Under the pieces are notes generated by a model. The model saw nothing but the letters and a program-made list of their open reading frames with translations, had not been told where the DNA came from and did not search any database. Position numbers and translations under genes: made by a program. 64,000 bases of DNA from Maribellus sp. YY47 (GTDB lineage Bacteria; Bacteroidota; Bacteroidia; Bacteroidales; Prolixibacteraceae). Positions 25,876-35,320 of this stretch are shown here, in pieces; positions within the stretch are counted from its first letter, which is position 1, and every line of letters begins with the position of its first letter. The DNA lies in NCBI RefSeq assembly GCF_023111095.1, contig NZ_JALGYW010000023.1:17886-81885 (forward strand), given 5' to 3'.

Positions 25876-28167
25876 ATGGTAAACGCAACAGTTAAAACAA
25901 TCGAATTTGCCGACGGCAGGACGATTACCATTGAAACCGGGAAGTTAGCCAAGCAGGCTGATGGCTCGGTAGTGGTTCGAATGGGTGACACCATGTTGCT
26001 GGCTACGGTTGTATCAGCCAAAGAAGCCAAAGAAGATGTTGATTTCATGCCGGTATCAGTTGATTACCGCGAAAAATTTTCGGCTGCAGGCCGTTTCCCC
26101 GGCGGATTTCTAAAAAGAGAATCGCGCCCGAGTGATGAGGAAATTTTGGTAGCACGTTTAGTAGACCGTGCACTTCGTCCGCTTTTCCCGGAAGACTATC
26201 ACGCAGAAACTGCCGTGATGATCTCATTAATTTCTGCTGGAAAAGATGAAATGCCAGACCAGCTGGCAGGCTTAGCAGCTTCGGCCGCTATTTCTGTTTC
26301 AGATGTTCCATTTACTACTCCAATTTCTGAAGTTCGTGTGATTCGTGTAAATGGTGAATTCATCATTAACCCGACTTACTCGCAACTGGCAGAAGCTGAC
26401 CTTGACATCATGGTAGGTGCTTCGCACGACAACATCATGATGGTGGAAGGCGAAATGAAAGAGGTAACAGAAGATGTTATGCTCGAAGCCATCAAAGTAG
26501 CTCACGATGAAATTAAAAAGCACTGTAAAGTTCAGGAAGAACTTGCTGCTGAACTGGGAGTTGTAAAACGTGAATACTGCCACGAAAACAACGACGAGGA
26601 ACTTCGCACCCGTGTAAAAGCTGAGCTTTACGAACAGTGTTATGCGATTGCAACACAGCAGATCACTAACAAAAGCGAACGTTACGGAGCTTTCGAAGCC
26701 CTTCGCGATGAGTGGATCGAAAAGTTTAAAGCTGAAAATGCTGAAGACGAAGAGCTGGACAAAAAAGTTAGTCTGATCAAGAGATACTACCACGACGTGG
26801 AAAAAGAAGCGATGCGTCGCATGATCCTTGATGAAGGTAAACGTCTGGATGGCAGAAAAACCAACGAAATCCGCCCAATCTGGGGAGAGGTGGACTACCT
26901 GCCGGGAGCACACGGTTCTTCTATTTTCACCCGTGGAGAAACTCAGGCGCTGACATCAGTGACCATGGGTACCAAAATGGATGAAAAAATCATTGACGGT
27001 GTGACCGTTCAGGGAAAAGAAAAATTCCTGCTGCACTACAACTTCCCTCCTTTCAGTGTTGGCGAAGCAAAAGTTCCGCGCGGACTGGGACGCCGTGAAA
27101 TTGGTCACGGAAACCTGGCACTTCGTGCGTTGAAAAATATGGTTCCAAATGAATTCCCATATGTAGTTCGTATTGTTACCGATATCCTGGAGTCAAACGG
27201 TTCTTCATCGATGGCAACAGTTTGCTCGGGCACAATGGCCATGATGGATTCAGGTATCAAAATGAAAAAACCGGTATCTGGTATCGCAATGGGATTGATC
27301 ACAGATAAAGGTTCCAATAAATTTGCGGTTCTTTCTGACATCCTTGGCGACGAAGACCACCTGGGTGACATGGACTTCAAAGTAACCGGTTCTGCCGATG
27401 GTATCACTGCTACGCAGATGGATATTAAAGTGGACGGTCTTTCGTACGAAGTACTGGCGCAGGCATTACAGCAAGCCAAAGAAGGACGTTTGCACATTTT
27501 GGGCAAAATGATGGAAGTTATTTCTGAACCACGCGAAGATTACAAACCAAATGTACCACGTATCGAAACCGTTCAGATACCGAAAGACATGATTGGTGCG
27601 GTGATCGGACCTGGTGGAAAAGTGATTCAGGCTATCCAGGAAGAAACCCAGACTGTTATCGTTATTGAAGAAGTTGGCGATGTTGGTAAAGTACAAATCT
27701 CGGGAGCAGGACTTGAACCCATTGAAGCAGCTAAAGCAAGAATCAAAGCCATCACAGCTATTCCTGAAGTTGGCGAAGTTTATACCGGAAAGGTAAAATC
27801 AGTTGTTGCATTTGGTGCTTTCATCGAAATCCTTCCAGGAAAAGAAGCGTTGCTTCACGTTTCTGAAATGGACTGGAACCGTGTGGAAAAAGCTGAAGAC
27901 TTCTGCAAGGAAGGCGAGATGATGGAAGTAAAACTGATCGGTGTTGATGAAAAAACCGGCAAGCTGAAACTTTCACGTAAAGTACTTCTTCCAAAACCGG
28001 AAGGCTATGTGGAACGTCCTCCGAGAGAAGATCGCGGTGATCGTGGTGGCGACCGCCGTGGTGGCGACCGTCGCGATTTCCGTGGTGGCGACCGCAGAGG
28101 AGGTGATCGCAGAGACGATCGCAGAGGTGGCGACCGCAGGGATTTCCGCCCGCGTCGTGAAGAATAG
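25876..28167 (+). CDS. pnp: Polynucleotide phosphorylase
   Basis: A 763-residue 3'-5' phosphorolytic exoribonuclease with two RNase PH domains ([11 protein letters not shown] and RPLFP in the first; [13 protein letters not shown] and [19 protein letters not shown] in the second, with the catalytic Asp residues), a KH domain ([15 protein letters not shown]) and an S1 domain ([21 protein letters not shown]). The C-terminal 50 residues form a basic/acidic RGD/GGDRR repeat tail, a likely unstructured RNA-binding extension. It follows rpsO as in many bacteria. Confidence 0.97.
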   Translation: MVNATVKTIEFADGRTITIETGKLAKQADGSVVVRMGDTMLLATVVSAKEAKEDVDFMPVSVDYREKFSAAGRFPGGFLKRESRPSDEEILVARLVDRALRPLFPEDYHAETAVMISLISAGKDEMPDQLAGLAASAAISVSDVPFTTPISEVRVIRVNGEFIINPTYSQLAEADLDIMVGASHDNIMMVEGEMKEVTEDVMLEAIKVAHDEIKKHCKVQEELAAELGVVKREYCHENNDEELRTRVKAELYEQCYAIATQQITNKSERYGAFEALRDEWIEKFKAENAEDEELDKKVSLIKRYYHDVEKEAMRRMILDEGKRLDGRKTNEIRPIWGEVDYLPGAHGSSIFTRGETQALTSVTMGTKMDEKIIDGVTVQGKEKFLLHYNFPPFSVGEAKVPRGLGRREIGHGNLALRALKNMVPNEFPYVVRIVTDILESNGSSSMATVCSGTMAMMDSGIKMKKPVSGIAMGLITDKGSNKFAVLSDILGDEDHLGDMDFKVTGSADGITATQMDIKVDGLSYEVLAQALQQAKEGRLHILGKMMEVISEPREDYKPNVPRIETVQIPKDMIGAVIGPGGKVIQAIQEETQTVIVIEEVGDVGKVQISGAGLEPIEAAKARIKAITAIPEVGEVYTGKVKSVVAFGAFIEILPGKEALLHVSEMDWNRVEKAEDFCKEGEMMEVKLIGVDEKTGKLKLSRKVLLPKPEGYVERPPREDRGDRGGDRRGGDRRDFRGGDRRGGDRRDDRRGGDRRDFRPRREE

Positions 28168-28194
28168 TTGAATTCCGATTCAAAAAGCATATTT

Positions 28195-28226
28195 AAAACG
28201 CTCTGCCTGTTGGTGGGGCGTTTTTT
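28195..28226 (+). terminator. Terminator of pnp
   Basis: AAAACGCTC pairs with GGGCGTTTT (one wobble), ending in six T. Confidence 0.75.
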
Positions 28227-28335
28227 ATGGGCTGAAGGATTGAAGAATTCAGGGATTGAATGGAAGAAACGCAACAATACATGACTGTTAAAGTGTAAAA
28301 TTGCAAACGATCAATTAGAGCTATCTCATTAAAAC

Positions 28336-28410
28336 TGCAACCTGAAACTGAGAACTGAGAACTGAGACTGCATACCACTCTGAACATTGAACACTGAACT
28401 CTAAACTAAT
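28336..28410. repeat. Word-repeat spacer
   Basis: A run of near-repeats on the unit (a)actgaga and tgaacactgaactc (gaaactgagaactgagaact and following). No coding or terminator signal. Confidence 0.5.
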
Positions 28411-28451
28411 TTCCATTCCTTTTCCTAACTTCGCTCTCTAAATTTAAAGGC

Positions 28452-28934
28452 ATGGAATCCTGGTCATCTGAAATCATAAAATTAATTGATTCGAAACTCG
28501 AGAATGTAAAAGACCGCGATATTCGCTTCTTTCGAATCGCGGAGTTTAAACGCAATATCGAGCGCGTCGAACAGTTCTCACAAACCTGCCCGCACTGTCA
28601 GAAAGAACAGATCAACATTAAAGAAGCAGTTGAGTCTGTTGACGAGGCCATCGGAGTACCCGGAAAAGCACGACGTAACTACGACCGACTGATTAGTCGT
28701 CTTTCAAAACACATCCAAAACGAACATGGATTTTATCCTCCTTTTCACTTTAGTTACCTGCATGCCCTTTACGGGTTGGTGGCCGGATTCGTATTGGGAT
28801 TTGGACTAATGAAACTGATCCCTGAGTTTGGCATCGAGCTGCTTTTCGGCGCAATCAGCGTTGGGTTGGTAGCCTCCTACATTACAGGAAGTATCAAAGA
28901 TCGCCGAATCAGAGAGCAAAAAAGAATCATGTAG
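28452..28934 (+). CDS. Hypothetical membrane protein with CPHC knuckle
   Basis: 160 residues. The N-terminal 100 are helical and charged and contain TCPHCQKEQ (one CxxC, around residue 46) and later SKHIQNEHGF (two His), which could form a Cys2His2-like site (inference). Two hydrophobic helices follow at about 105-125 and 130-147, ending in a basic tail. The topology suggests a membrane anchor with a cytosolic N-domain. No family is recognised. Confidence 0.75.
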   Translation: MESWSSEIIKLIDSKLENVKDRDIRFFRIAEFKRNIERVEQFSQTCPHCQKEQINIKEAVESVDEAIGVPGKARRNYDRLISRLSKHIQNEHGFYPPFHFSYLHALYGLVAGFVLGFGLMKLIPEFGIELLFGAISVGLVASYITGSIKDRRIREQKRIM

Positions 28935-29010
28935 TTTTCAACAAAAAAAGAGCAAATCGTAAAAAGCTTCTAATTTTAGGAGCTATTTGAAAATCACGAG
29001 TACAAATCAG

Positions 29011-29640
29011 ATGCAGTTTCTTGTTATAGAAGGAAATATCGGTGCCGGAAAAACTACCCTCTCCAAAATGATTGCCGAGGAATACAACGCCAAACTGGTG
29101 TTGGAACAATTTGCTGACAATCCGTTTCTTCCCAAATTTTATGAGGACCAGGAGCGTTATTCGTTTCCACTTGAACTCTCGTTTTTAGCCGATCGCTACA
29201 CTCAAATTAAAAATGAAGTACTGAACCTCGATTTGTTTCATTCTTTTATGGTGGCCGATTACTATTTCGCCAAAACAGCCATTTTTGCGCAGAACACCCT
29301 TAAATCGGATGAATACCGGCTGTTTCGCCAGATTTTCGACATCATTTTTGAATCGATGCCCAAACCCGATCTCTACGTTTACCTGCATGCCAATGTCGAT
29401 CGGCTGATGAGCAATATTGCGCACCGCGGCCGCGATTACGAAAAACACATCACCCCTGCCTACCTCGATAATATCGCTAAAGGCTATTTTAGTTTTTTTA
29501 AACAAATAAATTCGTTTCCGCTGCTGATTATCGACACAAATGGCATCGATTTTGTAAAGAATCCGGCGCATTATGAGGCGCTAAAATCAGCTGTATTTGA
29601 CAATAAATATAAATCGGGAATTAACCGTATAATATTGTGA
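29011..29640 (+). CDS. Deoxynucleoside kinase
   Basis: A 209-residue dNK/dGK family enzyme that phosphorylates deoxynucleosides for salvage. P-loop GNIGAGKTTL at the N-terminus, a catalytic DRY-type motif (FLADRYTQIK) and the lid Arg segment HRGRDYEKHI are present. The frame is open from TTG 28987, but ATG 29011 places the P-loop at the usual distance. The specificity (dAdo/dGuo or dThd) is not readable. Confidence 0.93.
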   Translation: MQFLVIEGNIGAGKTTLSKMIAEEYNAKLVLEQFADNPFLPKFYEDQERYSFPLELSFLADRYTQIKNEVLNLDLFHSFMVADYYFAKTAIFAQNTLKSDEYRLFRQIFDIIFESMPKPDLYVYLHANVDRLMSNIAHRGRDYEKHITPAYLDNIAKGYFSFFKQINSFPLLIIDTNGIDFVKNPAHYEALKSAVFDNKYKSGINRIIL

Positions 29641-29681
29641 GAAAAAAAACTTTAGCGAGTTCCAAATACTAAAAAGCTTAT

Positions 29682-29689
29682 TAATTTTG
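29682..29689 (+). promoter_or_regulatory. -7 box of the TPR/OmpA lipoprotein gene
   Basis: TAATTTTG is an exact TAnnTTTG match 43 nt before the ATG; the -33 element is weak. Confidence 0.5.
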
Positions 29690-29731
29690 TCGCCTTACTA
29701 ATAATTTTTATTCACTGAAATATTATCTGTT

Positions 29732-31483
29732 ATGAAGAGGATCAACTTTAAACCTTCTGTTCTGATCGTTGCGACTGCTGTGGTTTTGTCGGGCTGTTCA
29801 GGACTCAATAAAATGAAAAAAAATGCCGACCAGATTGACTTCAAGGTTACTCCAGAGGTTTTGGAATCTCACGCCAGCGAAGTTGATGTGGCTATCAACG
29901 GCCGTTTCCCCGCCAAATACTTCAACAAAAAAGTTACTTTAACCGCTACTCCTGTTCTGAAATACGAAGGTGGCGAAACCGAATACCAGCCGGTTACCGT
30001 ACAGGGAGAAAGCGTTCAGGCAAACAACAAGGTTATTGCTTACAACGGTGGTAGCGTATCGTACAAAGACGCTGTTGCGTTTACAAAAGCAATGTCGAAA
30101 TCAGAATTGTATGTGAACATCACTGCATCGCAAGGCGCGAAATCGGTTGATTTTACACCGATCAAAATTGCCGATGGTGTAATTGCTACCAGCGAAAGAG
30201 TAGCGAGTATTCCAAAACCTATTATCGGTATCGTTCGCGAAGCCAACACTTCGGGCAAATACGATCCGAACATCGACGCTTTCCAGAGAATTGTTCCGGA
30301 TGAGATGGTGGCTGACATCAAATACCTCATCAACCGCTCGAACCTGAGAAGAGAAGAAACGGAAAAAAGCGAAGTAAAAGCATTGGAAGATTTCACAAAA
30401 AAAGCCAACGAAGACGAACGCATCGATCTGAAAGATGTTGAAGTTTCGGCTTATGCATCTCCCGACGGAAGCATCGATTTGAACACTGATCTGGCTGCTG
30501 AAAGAAAAAATACTTCTTCAGCTTTCCTGGCGAAAAAATTAAAAGAAGCCGGTGTTGCAGTCGAGTTGAAAACAAAATATACTCCGGAAGACTGGGAAGG
30601 ATTCAAAGAACTGATGGAAAAATCAAACATCCAGGATAAAGAACTGATCCTTCGCGTACTTTCAATGTACAACGATCCTGAAGTTCGTGAACGTGAAATC
30701 CGTAACCTGAGTGAAACATTCACTGATGTTGCTGCCGACATTCTTCCGCAACTGCGTCGTGCCAAAATGATTACTTCGGTTGACCTGATCGGAAAAACCG
30801 ACGAAGAATTAAAAGCTGCTGCAAAAGCTGACCCAGCTTCGTTAACTCCTGCTGAGTTGATTTATGCCGCTACTTTGTTTACCGACTTAAACGAGCAACT
30901 GGAAATCTTCGAATCGTTTGTAAAAGTTTATCCAAACGACTGGAGAGGTCCCAACAACGTAGGTTACGTATTGGCCAAACAAATGAAATATGCCGATGCA
31001 AAACCTTATTTCGAAAAAGCTGAACAGCTGAAAGACAGCGAGCCTGTTGTTAAAAACAATGTTGGCGCCATTGCACTGGTTGAAGGCGATGTGGCCAAAG
31101 CTGAATCTATGTTTGGCGCAGCTTCGGGTGCCGGCGAAGAAGTAAACTACAACCTGGGTATTGTAAGCGTTAAAAAAGCAGAATACGACCGCGCAGTTCG
31201 TTACTTCAGCAAATTCCAGGATCCAAACACCGGTTTGGCAAAAATTCTGGCAGGCGACAACAACGGTGCTATAAAAGATTTGGATGCTTGTGAAATTCCA
31301 AATTGCTGGATGACTGAATACCTGAAAGCAGTTATCGGCGCACGCACAGCAAAAGAAAGCTTGTTATTCGACAGTTTGAAGGCTGCTTGCGACATCAATC
31401 CTAAATTGAAAGCCGAAGCAAAAGTGGATATGGAATTCGCTAAATATTTCAGCGATCCTAAGTTCAAAGCAATTGTAGACTAA
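29732..31483 (+). CDS. Outer-membrane-type lipoprotein with OmpA-like and TPR regions
   Basis: 583 residues. An SPII signal with lipobox LSGC (Cys22) is followed by a beta-rich N-domain (about 35-160). An OmpA_C-like fragment follows (VSAYASPDGSIDLNTDLAAERKNT, about 245-270), the pattern that binds peptidoglycan. The C-terminal half (about 370-540) is made of helical TPR-like repeats (NNVGYVLAKQMKYADAKPYFEKAEQL). It is probably periplasm-facing and helps tie the outer membrane to the wall or assemble a complex. It has its own -7 box and a strong terminator, so it is likely abundant. Confidence 0.85.
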   Translation: MKRINFKPSVLIVATAVVLSGCSGLNKMKKNADQIDFKVTPEVLESHASEVDVAINGRFPAKYFNKKVTLTATPVLKYEGGETEYQPVTVQGESVQANNKVIAYNGGSVSYKDAVAFTKAMSKSELYVNITASQGAKSVDFTPIKIADGVIATSERVASIPKPIIGIVREANTSGKYDPNIDAFQRIVPDEMVADIKYLINRSNLRREETEKSEVKALEDFTKKANEDERIDLKDVEVSAYASPDGSIDLNTDLAAERKNTSSAFLAKKLKEAGVAVELKTKYTPEDWEGFKELMEKSNIQDKELILRVLSMYNDPEVREREIRNLSETFTDVAADILPQLRRAKMITSVDLIGKTDEELKAAAKADPASLTPAELIYAATLFTDLNEQLEIFESFVKVYPNDWRGPNNVGYVLAKQMKYADAKPYFEKAEQLKDSEPVVKNNVGAIALVEGDVAKAESMFGAASGAGEEVNYNLGIVSVKKAEYDRAVRYFSKFQDPNTGLAKILAGDNNGAIKDLDACEIPNCWMTEYLKAVIGARTAKESLLFDSLKAACDINPKLKAEAKVDMEFAKYFSDPKFKAIVD

Positions 31484-31502
31484 TTAGAAGTCATCACGAT
31501 AT

Positions 31503-31533
31503 AAAGGGCAGCCGATTGGTTGCCCTTTTTTTT
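31503..31533 (+). terminator. Terminator of the TPR/OmpA lipoprotein gene
   Basis: AAAGGGCAGCC pairs with GGTTGCCCTTT (one wobble), GATT loop, run of T. Confidence 0.85.
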
Positions 31534-31586
31534 GCGGTTTTGTAAAAGCTCCGCAACCTTTTTCATTGTAAATCCATCTAACGAAC

Positions 31587-34019
31587 ATGACAACAATTCG
31601 CTGGATTTGTCTTTTGTGTGCAACTGTTTTTTCCTTCCTTCTGACGAAGCCATCAGCAGCGCAATATTCCTATTATGGAAGGACCAGCGATTTAGCAACT
31701 GAACACCCTATCGGGAACGTAACTGTTCTCCACAAACAACTTTCACAAATCATAACTTCCGACATTAACGGGGCTTTTAACTGGGATTTCAATTTAACGG
31801 AACAACCTCAAAAGTTTCGGATTGTCTACAATATGTTTTTTGCTCCAAAAGATGAAAAAGTATCTCTTCAGATTTATACAGTTGACGGAAAGCAAATTCT
31901 TCATTCGGGTGAGATCGGCAAAGCTGGAAGTTACCTTCTTCCCCGATTAAAAACCGGAGTGTATATTTTAAGGGTAACTTCCGAAAGCCAAAACGAGACG
32001 CTCAAAATATTTTCGAGCGGGAAGGACATTACTCTGCTGCAACCGCAAAATTTCAACAAGAAAGCCACTTCTCCCGATACCTTGGTTTTCTCAAAAGAGG
32101 GGTATTACTGCCGCGAAATCGCTTTTCCCAGAAAAGACACCATTGTTCACGTAAAACTACTGGCAAAATCAGGTAACGACTTAAATTACTTAAATGGCCT
32201 GCCCGACTACGACGCCTATTCTCTTCTTCACAGCAGCCCCTTTGTTACCAATCAGGGAGATGTGGAGTCAGTAAAATTCATTTACAATCAGCGTTCGAAC
32301 CTGGTTTATTACATGAACAGCAAACGATATAAAATACACTACTACTTTGCCGAGCAATTTCTCGGTTATTCCAAAGGACATTATCATTTCAACATGACTC
32401 AATACACCGACTCCAACGAGCGGTATCTTTTTCCGGGCGAGATCAACTATTACAAAGCGCTGAATAAATACGTGCTTCGTTTTTATGCGGGCGACAAGAT
32501 GGGTTGCTCTGAGATAACAGAGGTCATGGAAAAAATTTACGCCACATCGTATATGGAAGGGAAACTATACCTGTATCCGAATAATCAGGAATGGGAGAAC
32601 TGTGGTAATCTGCCGGTAATCACTTCGGAGGAGTTATACGAAGGTCAGAACTACCAGGCTCTAAATCTTGCAGAAGGGTATGGTTATTTACGAAAAGTCG
32701 AAATCAATCATCTAAATGAAACCTATCTCGGGAAACATGACATTATTTTACTAAACGGAATTCCCAACGATGTTTCGGTGGTTGCAGGCATCATCACCAC
32801 TGAATTTCAAACGCCACTTAGTCACATAAACGTGCTTAGTCATAACCGCGAAACTCCGAACATGGCTTTGCGAGACGGCTGGGTTAATACCCGGCTCGAT
32901 TCACTTATGGGACAACTGGTTTATCTCCATGTACAGGCCGATTCGTTTGTCATTCGGCAGGCGACATTGGAGGAGGCAACGCTGTTCTGGAATCAAAAAG
33001 AGCCAAAAACTGCTGTCGTTCTCGAAAAAGACGAACACACTCAGGGTTTGATTGATCTTACGACTGCCGGCTTTGCCAATGTTAAGCTAATCGGAGGAAA
33101 AGCAGCCAATTTTGCTGAAATGCTCAAGATTGAAAATCCGGAAATTCCAACTCCGGAAAATCCTTTTGCACTGCCATTTTGCTATTACGTTCAGCACGTA
33201 AAAAATAACCAGATTCAGCCATTTATTGAACAGTTGCTTTCTGACGAAACATTTAAAACAAACCAGGAATACCGGAGGATAAAACTGGAAGAAGTCCGTA
33301 AAAAAATCATTGACGCTCCCATAGATCCACAACTGGTTGAGATGGTAAAAAACAAAATTTCAAATTTTAAAGATTTTGAGGCTTATCGTTTTCGCTCTTC
33401 AACCAATGCCGAAGACCTCGAAGGTTTTTCGGGTGCGGGGTTGTACGATTCTTATTCGGCAAAGAAAGATGACGAAACCAAGACCATTGAAAACGCGATT
33501 AAGAAAGTGTGGGCAAGTTTATGGAACTTCCGGGCATTTGAAGAACGGGAATATTATAAAATAGATCAGCGTTCTGCGGCCATGGGAATTCTGGTTCACC
33601 GGTCGTTTCCCAACGAGGATGCGAACGGTGTGGTCATTACCAAAAACCTGTACAACATTAATCCCGGGTTTATTGTAAATGCGCAGTTCAACGAAAACAG
33701 CATTGTATTTCCGGAACCGGGAGTCCTGCACGACCAGGTAATTTTATACACCTACTCGCTGGATTACTCGCGCGACTTTACCATTGAATATTTGTCTCAC
33801 TCCAATTTAGTGGAATTTCGGGGTCAGAATGTATTAAGCGATAAAGAATTGTACCAGTTGGGAACTTACTGCCTGGAAATAAAAAAACACTTTTTCAGTA
33901 AGGTACCGCACTCCTGTAACTGTTTGTTTGACGATTTCGGACTGGATATCGAATTTAAAATTGATTCGCCTGAAGGAAAAAGAAAATTGTATATCAAGCA
34001 GGTACGACTGTATAATTAA
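31587..34019 (+). CDS. Exported protein with glucan-water-dikinase/PPDK-like catalytic half
   Basis: 810 residues. A signal peptide (1-25, PSAAQ) is followed by a beta-sandwich around 76-145 that looks like a T9SS/Por sorting domain (VSLQIYTVDGKQILHSGE, LKTGVYILRVTS). A central domain of unknown type spans about 200-390. A phosphohistidine-type swivelling domain follows (TPLSHINVLSHN, His413), then an ATP-grasp of the PEP-synthase/PPDK family (LIGGKAANFAEML with Lys505; RFRSSTNAEDLEGFSGAGLYDSY, about 601-623; VWASLWNFRA). His domain before ATP-grasp is the order of plant starch dikinases GWD/PWD, not of PPDK or PEP synthase. An exported enzyme that needs ATP is odd, so catalysis outside the cytosol is uncertain. 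Confidence 0.82.
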   Translation: MTTIRWICLLCATVFSFLLTKPSAAQYSYYGRTSDLATEHPIGNVTVLHKQLSQIITSDINGAFNWDFNLTEQPQKFRIVYNMFFAPKDEKVSLQIYTVDGKQILHSGEIGKAGSYLLPRLKTGVYILRVTSESQNETLKIFSSGKDITLLQPQNFNKKATSPDTLVFSKEGYYCREIAFPRKDTIVHVKLLAKSGNDLNYLNGLPDYDAYSLLHSSPFVTNQGDVESVKFIYNQRSNLVYYMNSKRYKIHYYFAEQFLGYSKGHYHFNMTQYTDSNERYLFPGEINYYKALNKYVLRFYAGDKMGCSEITEVMEKIYATSYMEGKLYLYPNNQEWENCGNLPVITSEELYEGQNYQALNLAEGYGYLRKVEINHLNETYLGKHDIILLNGIPNDVSVVAGIITTEFQTPLSHINVLSHNRETPNMALRDGWVNTRLDSLMGQLVYLHVQADSFVIRQATLEEATLFWNQKEPKTAVVLEKDEHTQGLIDLTTAGFANVKLIGGKAANFAEMLKIENPEIPTPENPFALPFCYYVQHVKNNQIQPFIEQLLSDETFKTNQEYRRIKLEEVRKKIIDAPIDPQLVEMVKNKISNFKDFEAYRFRSSTNAEDLEGFSGAGLYDSYSAKKDDETKTIENAIKKVWASLWNFRAFEEREYYKIDQRSAAMGILVHRSFPNEDANGVVITKNLYNINPGFIVNAQFNENSIVFPEPGVLHDQVILYTYSLDYSRDFTIEYLSHSNLVEFRGQNVLSDKELYQLGTYCLEIKKHFFSKVPHSCNCLFDDFGLDIEFKIDSPEGKRKLYIKQVRLYN

Positions 34020-34352
34020 TGCTCGATTCAAAAGCTCTCAAAATCAACTAAACAAATCAATCTTATCAACTCCATTAAATAGTTAACACTTAACAATCTC
34101 AAAACATGCTATTTAACACTCTCTGATATTTGTCATATAATTTCGGGGGGGGGAATAGTACCTTTCAATGGAGTATTCTTCCTGAACATAGACTTTACTC
34201 TACCATTCCAGGCATTCTACTCAAAGAAAAAACATAAGTTATTAACCCAAAATTCAACCCAAATGAAAAATTTTGTTATTCTATTCCCTCCCTTTTACTA
34301 TTAATAATGAGCGTTATAAACAACAGTTAATCATTCAATAAATATTACTACC
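34020..34352. other. Intergenic region with G9 tract and a tiny broken ORF
   Basis: 333 nt. A run of nine G (34145-34153) lies about 200 nt before the beta-barrel gene. At 34263-34304 a 13-codon frame starts like a signal peptide (MKNFVILFPP) and then stops, perhaps a relic. No consensus promoter is recognised. Confidence 0.45.
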
Positions 34353-34925
34353 ATGAAAACACAAATTATCTTGTTGCTTGTTTTTTGCACTCTGTCTTTT
34401 AGTTCATTTGCCCAACCTCGCAAAGGTTCAACCGAATTGAGTGGATTTGGAAATTTTACAAAAGGGAAAAGTGAATCAGGTGATAAAACCGCCACTTTCG
34501 AACTGAATACGTCTGCCAGTTACTTTGTTCTGAGAAATTTATCCGCTGGTCTCAAAATTTATTACAGAGGATATAAAGAATACGAATTTCAATCAAATCC
34601 AATTTTGGATGAATTCGTTATCGGGCCAACTATTGAAGCATTTATAATGAATCAGGAAAAAATAGGCATCTCATTAAAAACGAGTTTAAACTTTACGCTG
34701 GGCAGTGATTTTGCTGCTCAGGATAATGGTTATTCGTCTTTTATTATCGGGCCAAAGGTTGCATGGAATATAACTCCTAATTTGAGTACCTTTCTTTGGT
34801 TTGCATACCGGGATACTAAAAACTCAGACGACTACACTCAGAATGGCTCAATCATTCCGAGTGACAATTTCGATATTCGATGGGGATTTAGCTACTATTT
34901 GCACAGCAAAAAACAAAAAGAATAA
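34353..34925 (+). CDS. Small outer-membrane beta-barrel protein
   Basis: 190 residues. The signal peptide ends FSSFAQ (about 21). The rest alternates amphipathic strands (SYFVLRNLSAGLKIYYRGY, IGISLKTSLNFTLGS, FIIGPKVAWNITPNLSTFLWFAYR) and ends in a strand with an aromatic-rich FSYYLH. It is like the 8-10-strand OmpW/OprB-like barrels common in Bacteroidota. Function unknown. It is monocistronic with its own terminator. Confidence 0.8.
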   Translation: MKTQIILLLVFCTLSFSSFAQPRKGSTELSGFGNFTKGKSESGDKTATFELNTSASYFVLRNLSAGLKIYYRGYKEYEFQSNPILDEFVIGPTIEAFIMNQEKIGISLKTSLNFTLGSDFAAQDNGYSSFIIGPKVAWNITPNLSTFLWFAYRDTKNSDDYTQNGSIIPSDNFDIRWGFSYYLHSKKQKE

Positions 34926-34948
34926 AAGCACGTAAATCGATACAATAC

Positions 34949-34990
34949 CAAAAGGCAATTCGGATTTCCGGGTTGCCTTTTGTTTGTTAT
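34949..34990 (+). terminator. Terminator of the beta-barrel gene
   Basis: A perfect 10-bp stem, CAAAAGGCAA / TTGCCTTTTG, with a 14-nt loop; the downstream tail is TTTGTTA. Confidence 0.7.
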
Positions 34991-35320
34991 TTCAAATGTC
35001 CTGAAAGATTGCCAAACTGTTTCGGAAGAATCTGTCTCAACAATGAAACATATCTATTCTTACATTCCAGGTAAAATTGGAAAACGGAACACGGATGACA
35101 CTGATCCTGACAGACAATCACGGTTAAAGCAGCGTTAATCATTGGCTTCTGAGTTATCAGCGTTCTGATTAATTACAACAGCAAGTTTTGCCAGAAGCTC
35201 ATTTGCGCCCCAACCTCAGCCTTAGCCTCAACCTTTTTTATACTTCTTTTATGACAAAATCACTTTGTTACCCCGCCGAAAAATCCTATTTTCCACGTTC
35301 ATTAAAAAACTTGCACAGTT
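34991..35320. other. Intergenic region before the M20 dipeptidase
   Basis: About 330 nt. No gene or firm regulatory site seen; part is word-like (aacctcagccttagcctcaa). Confidence 0.3.
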
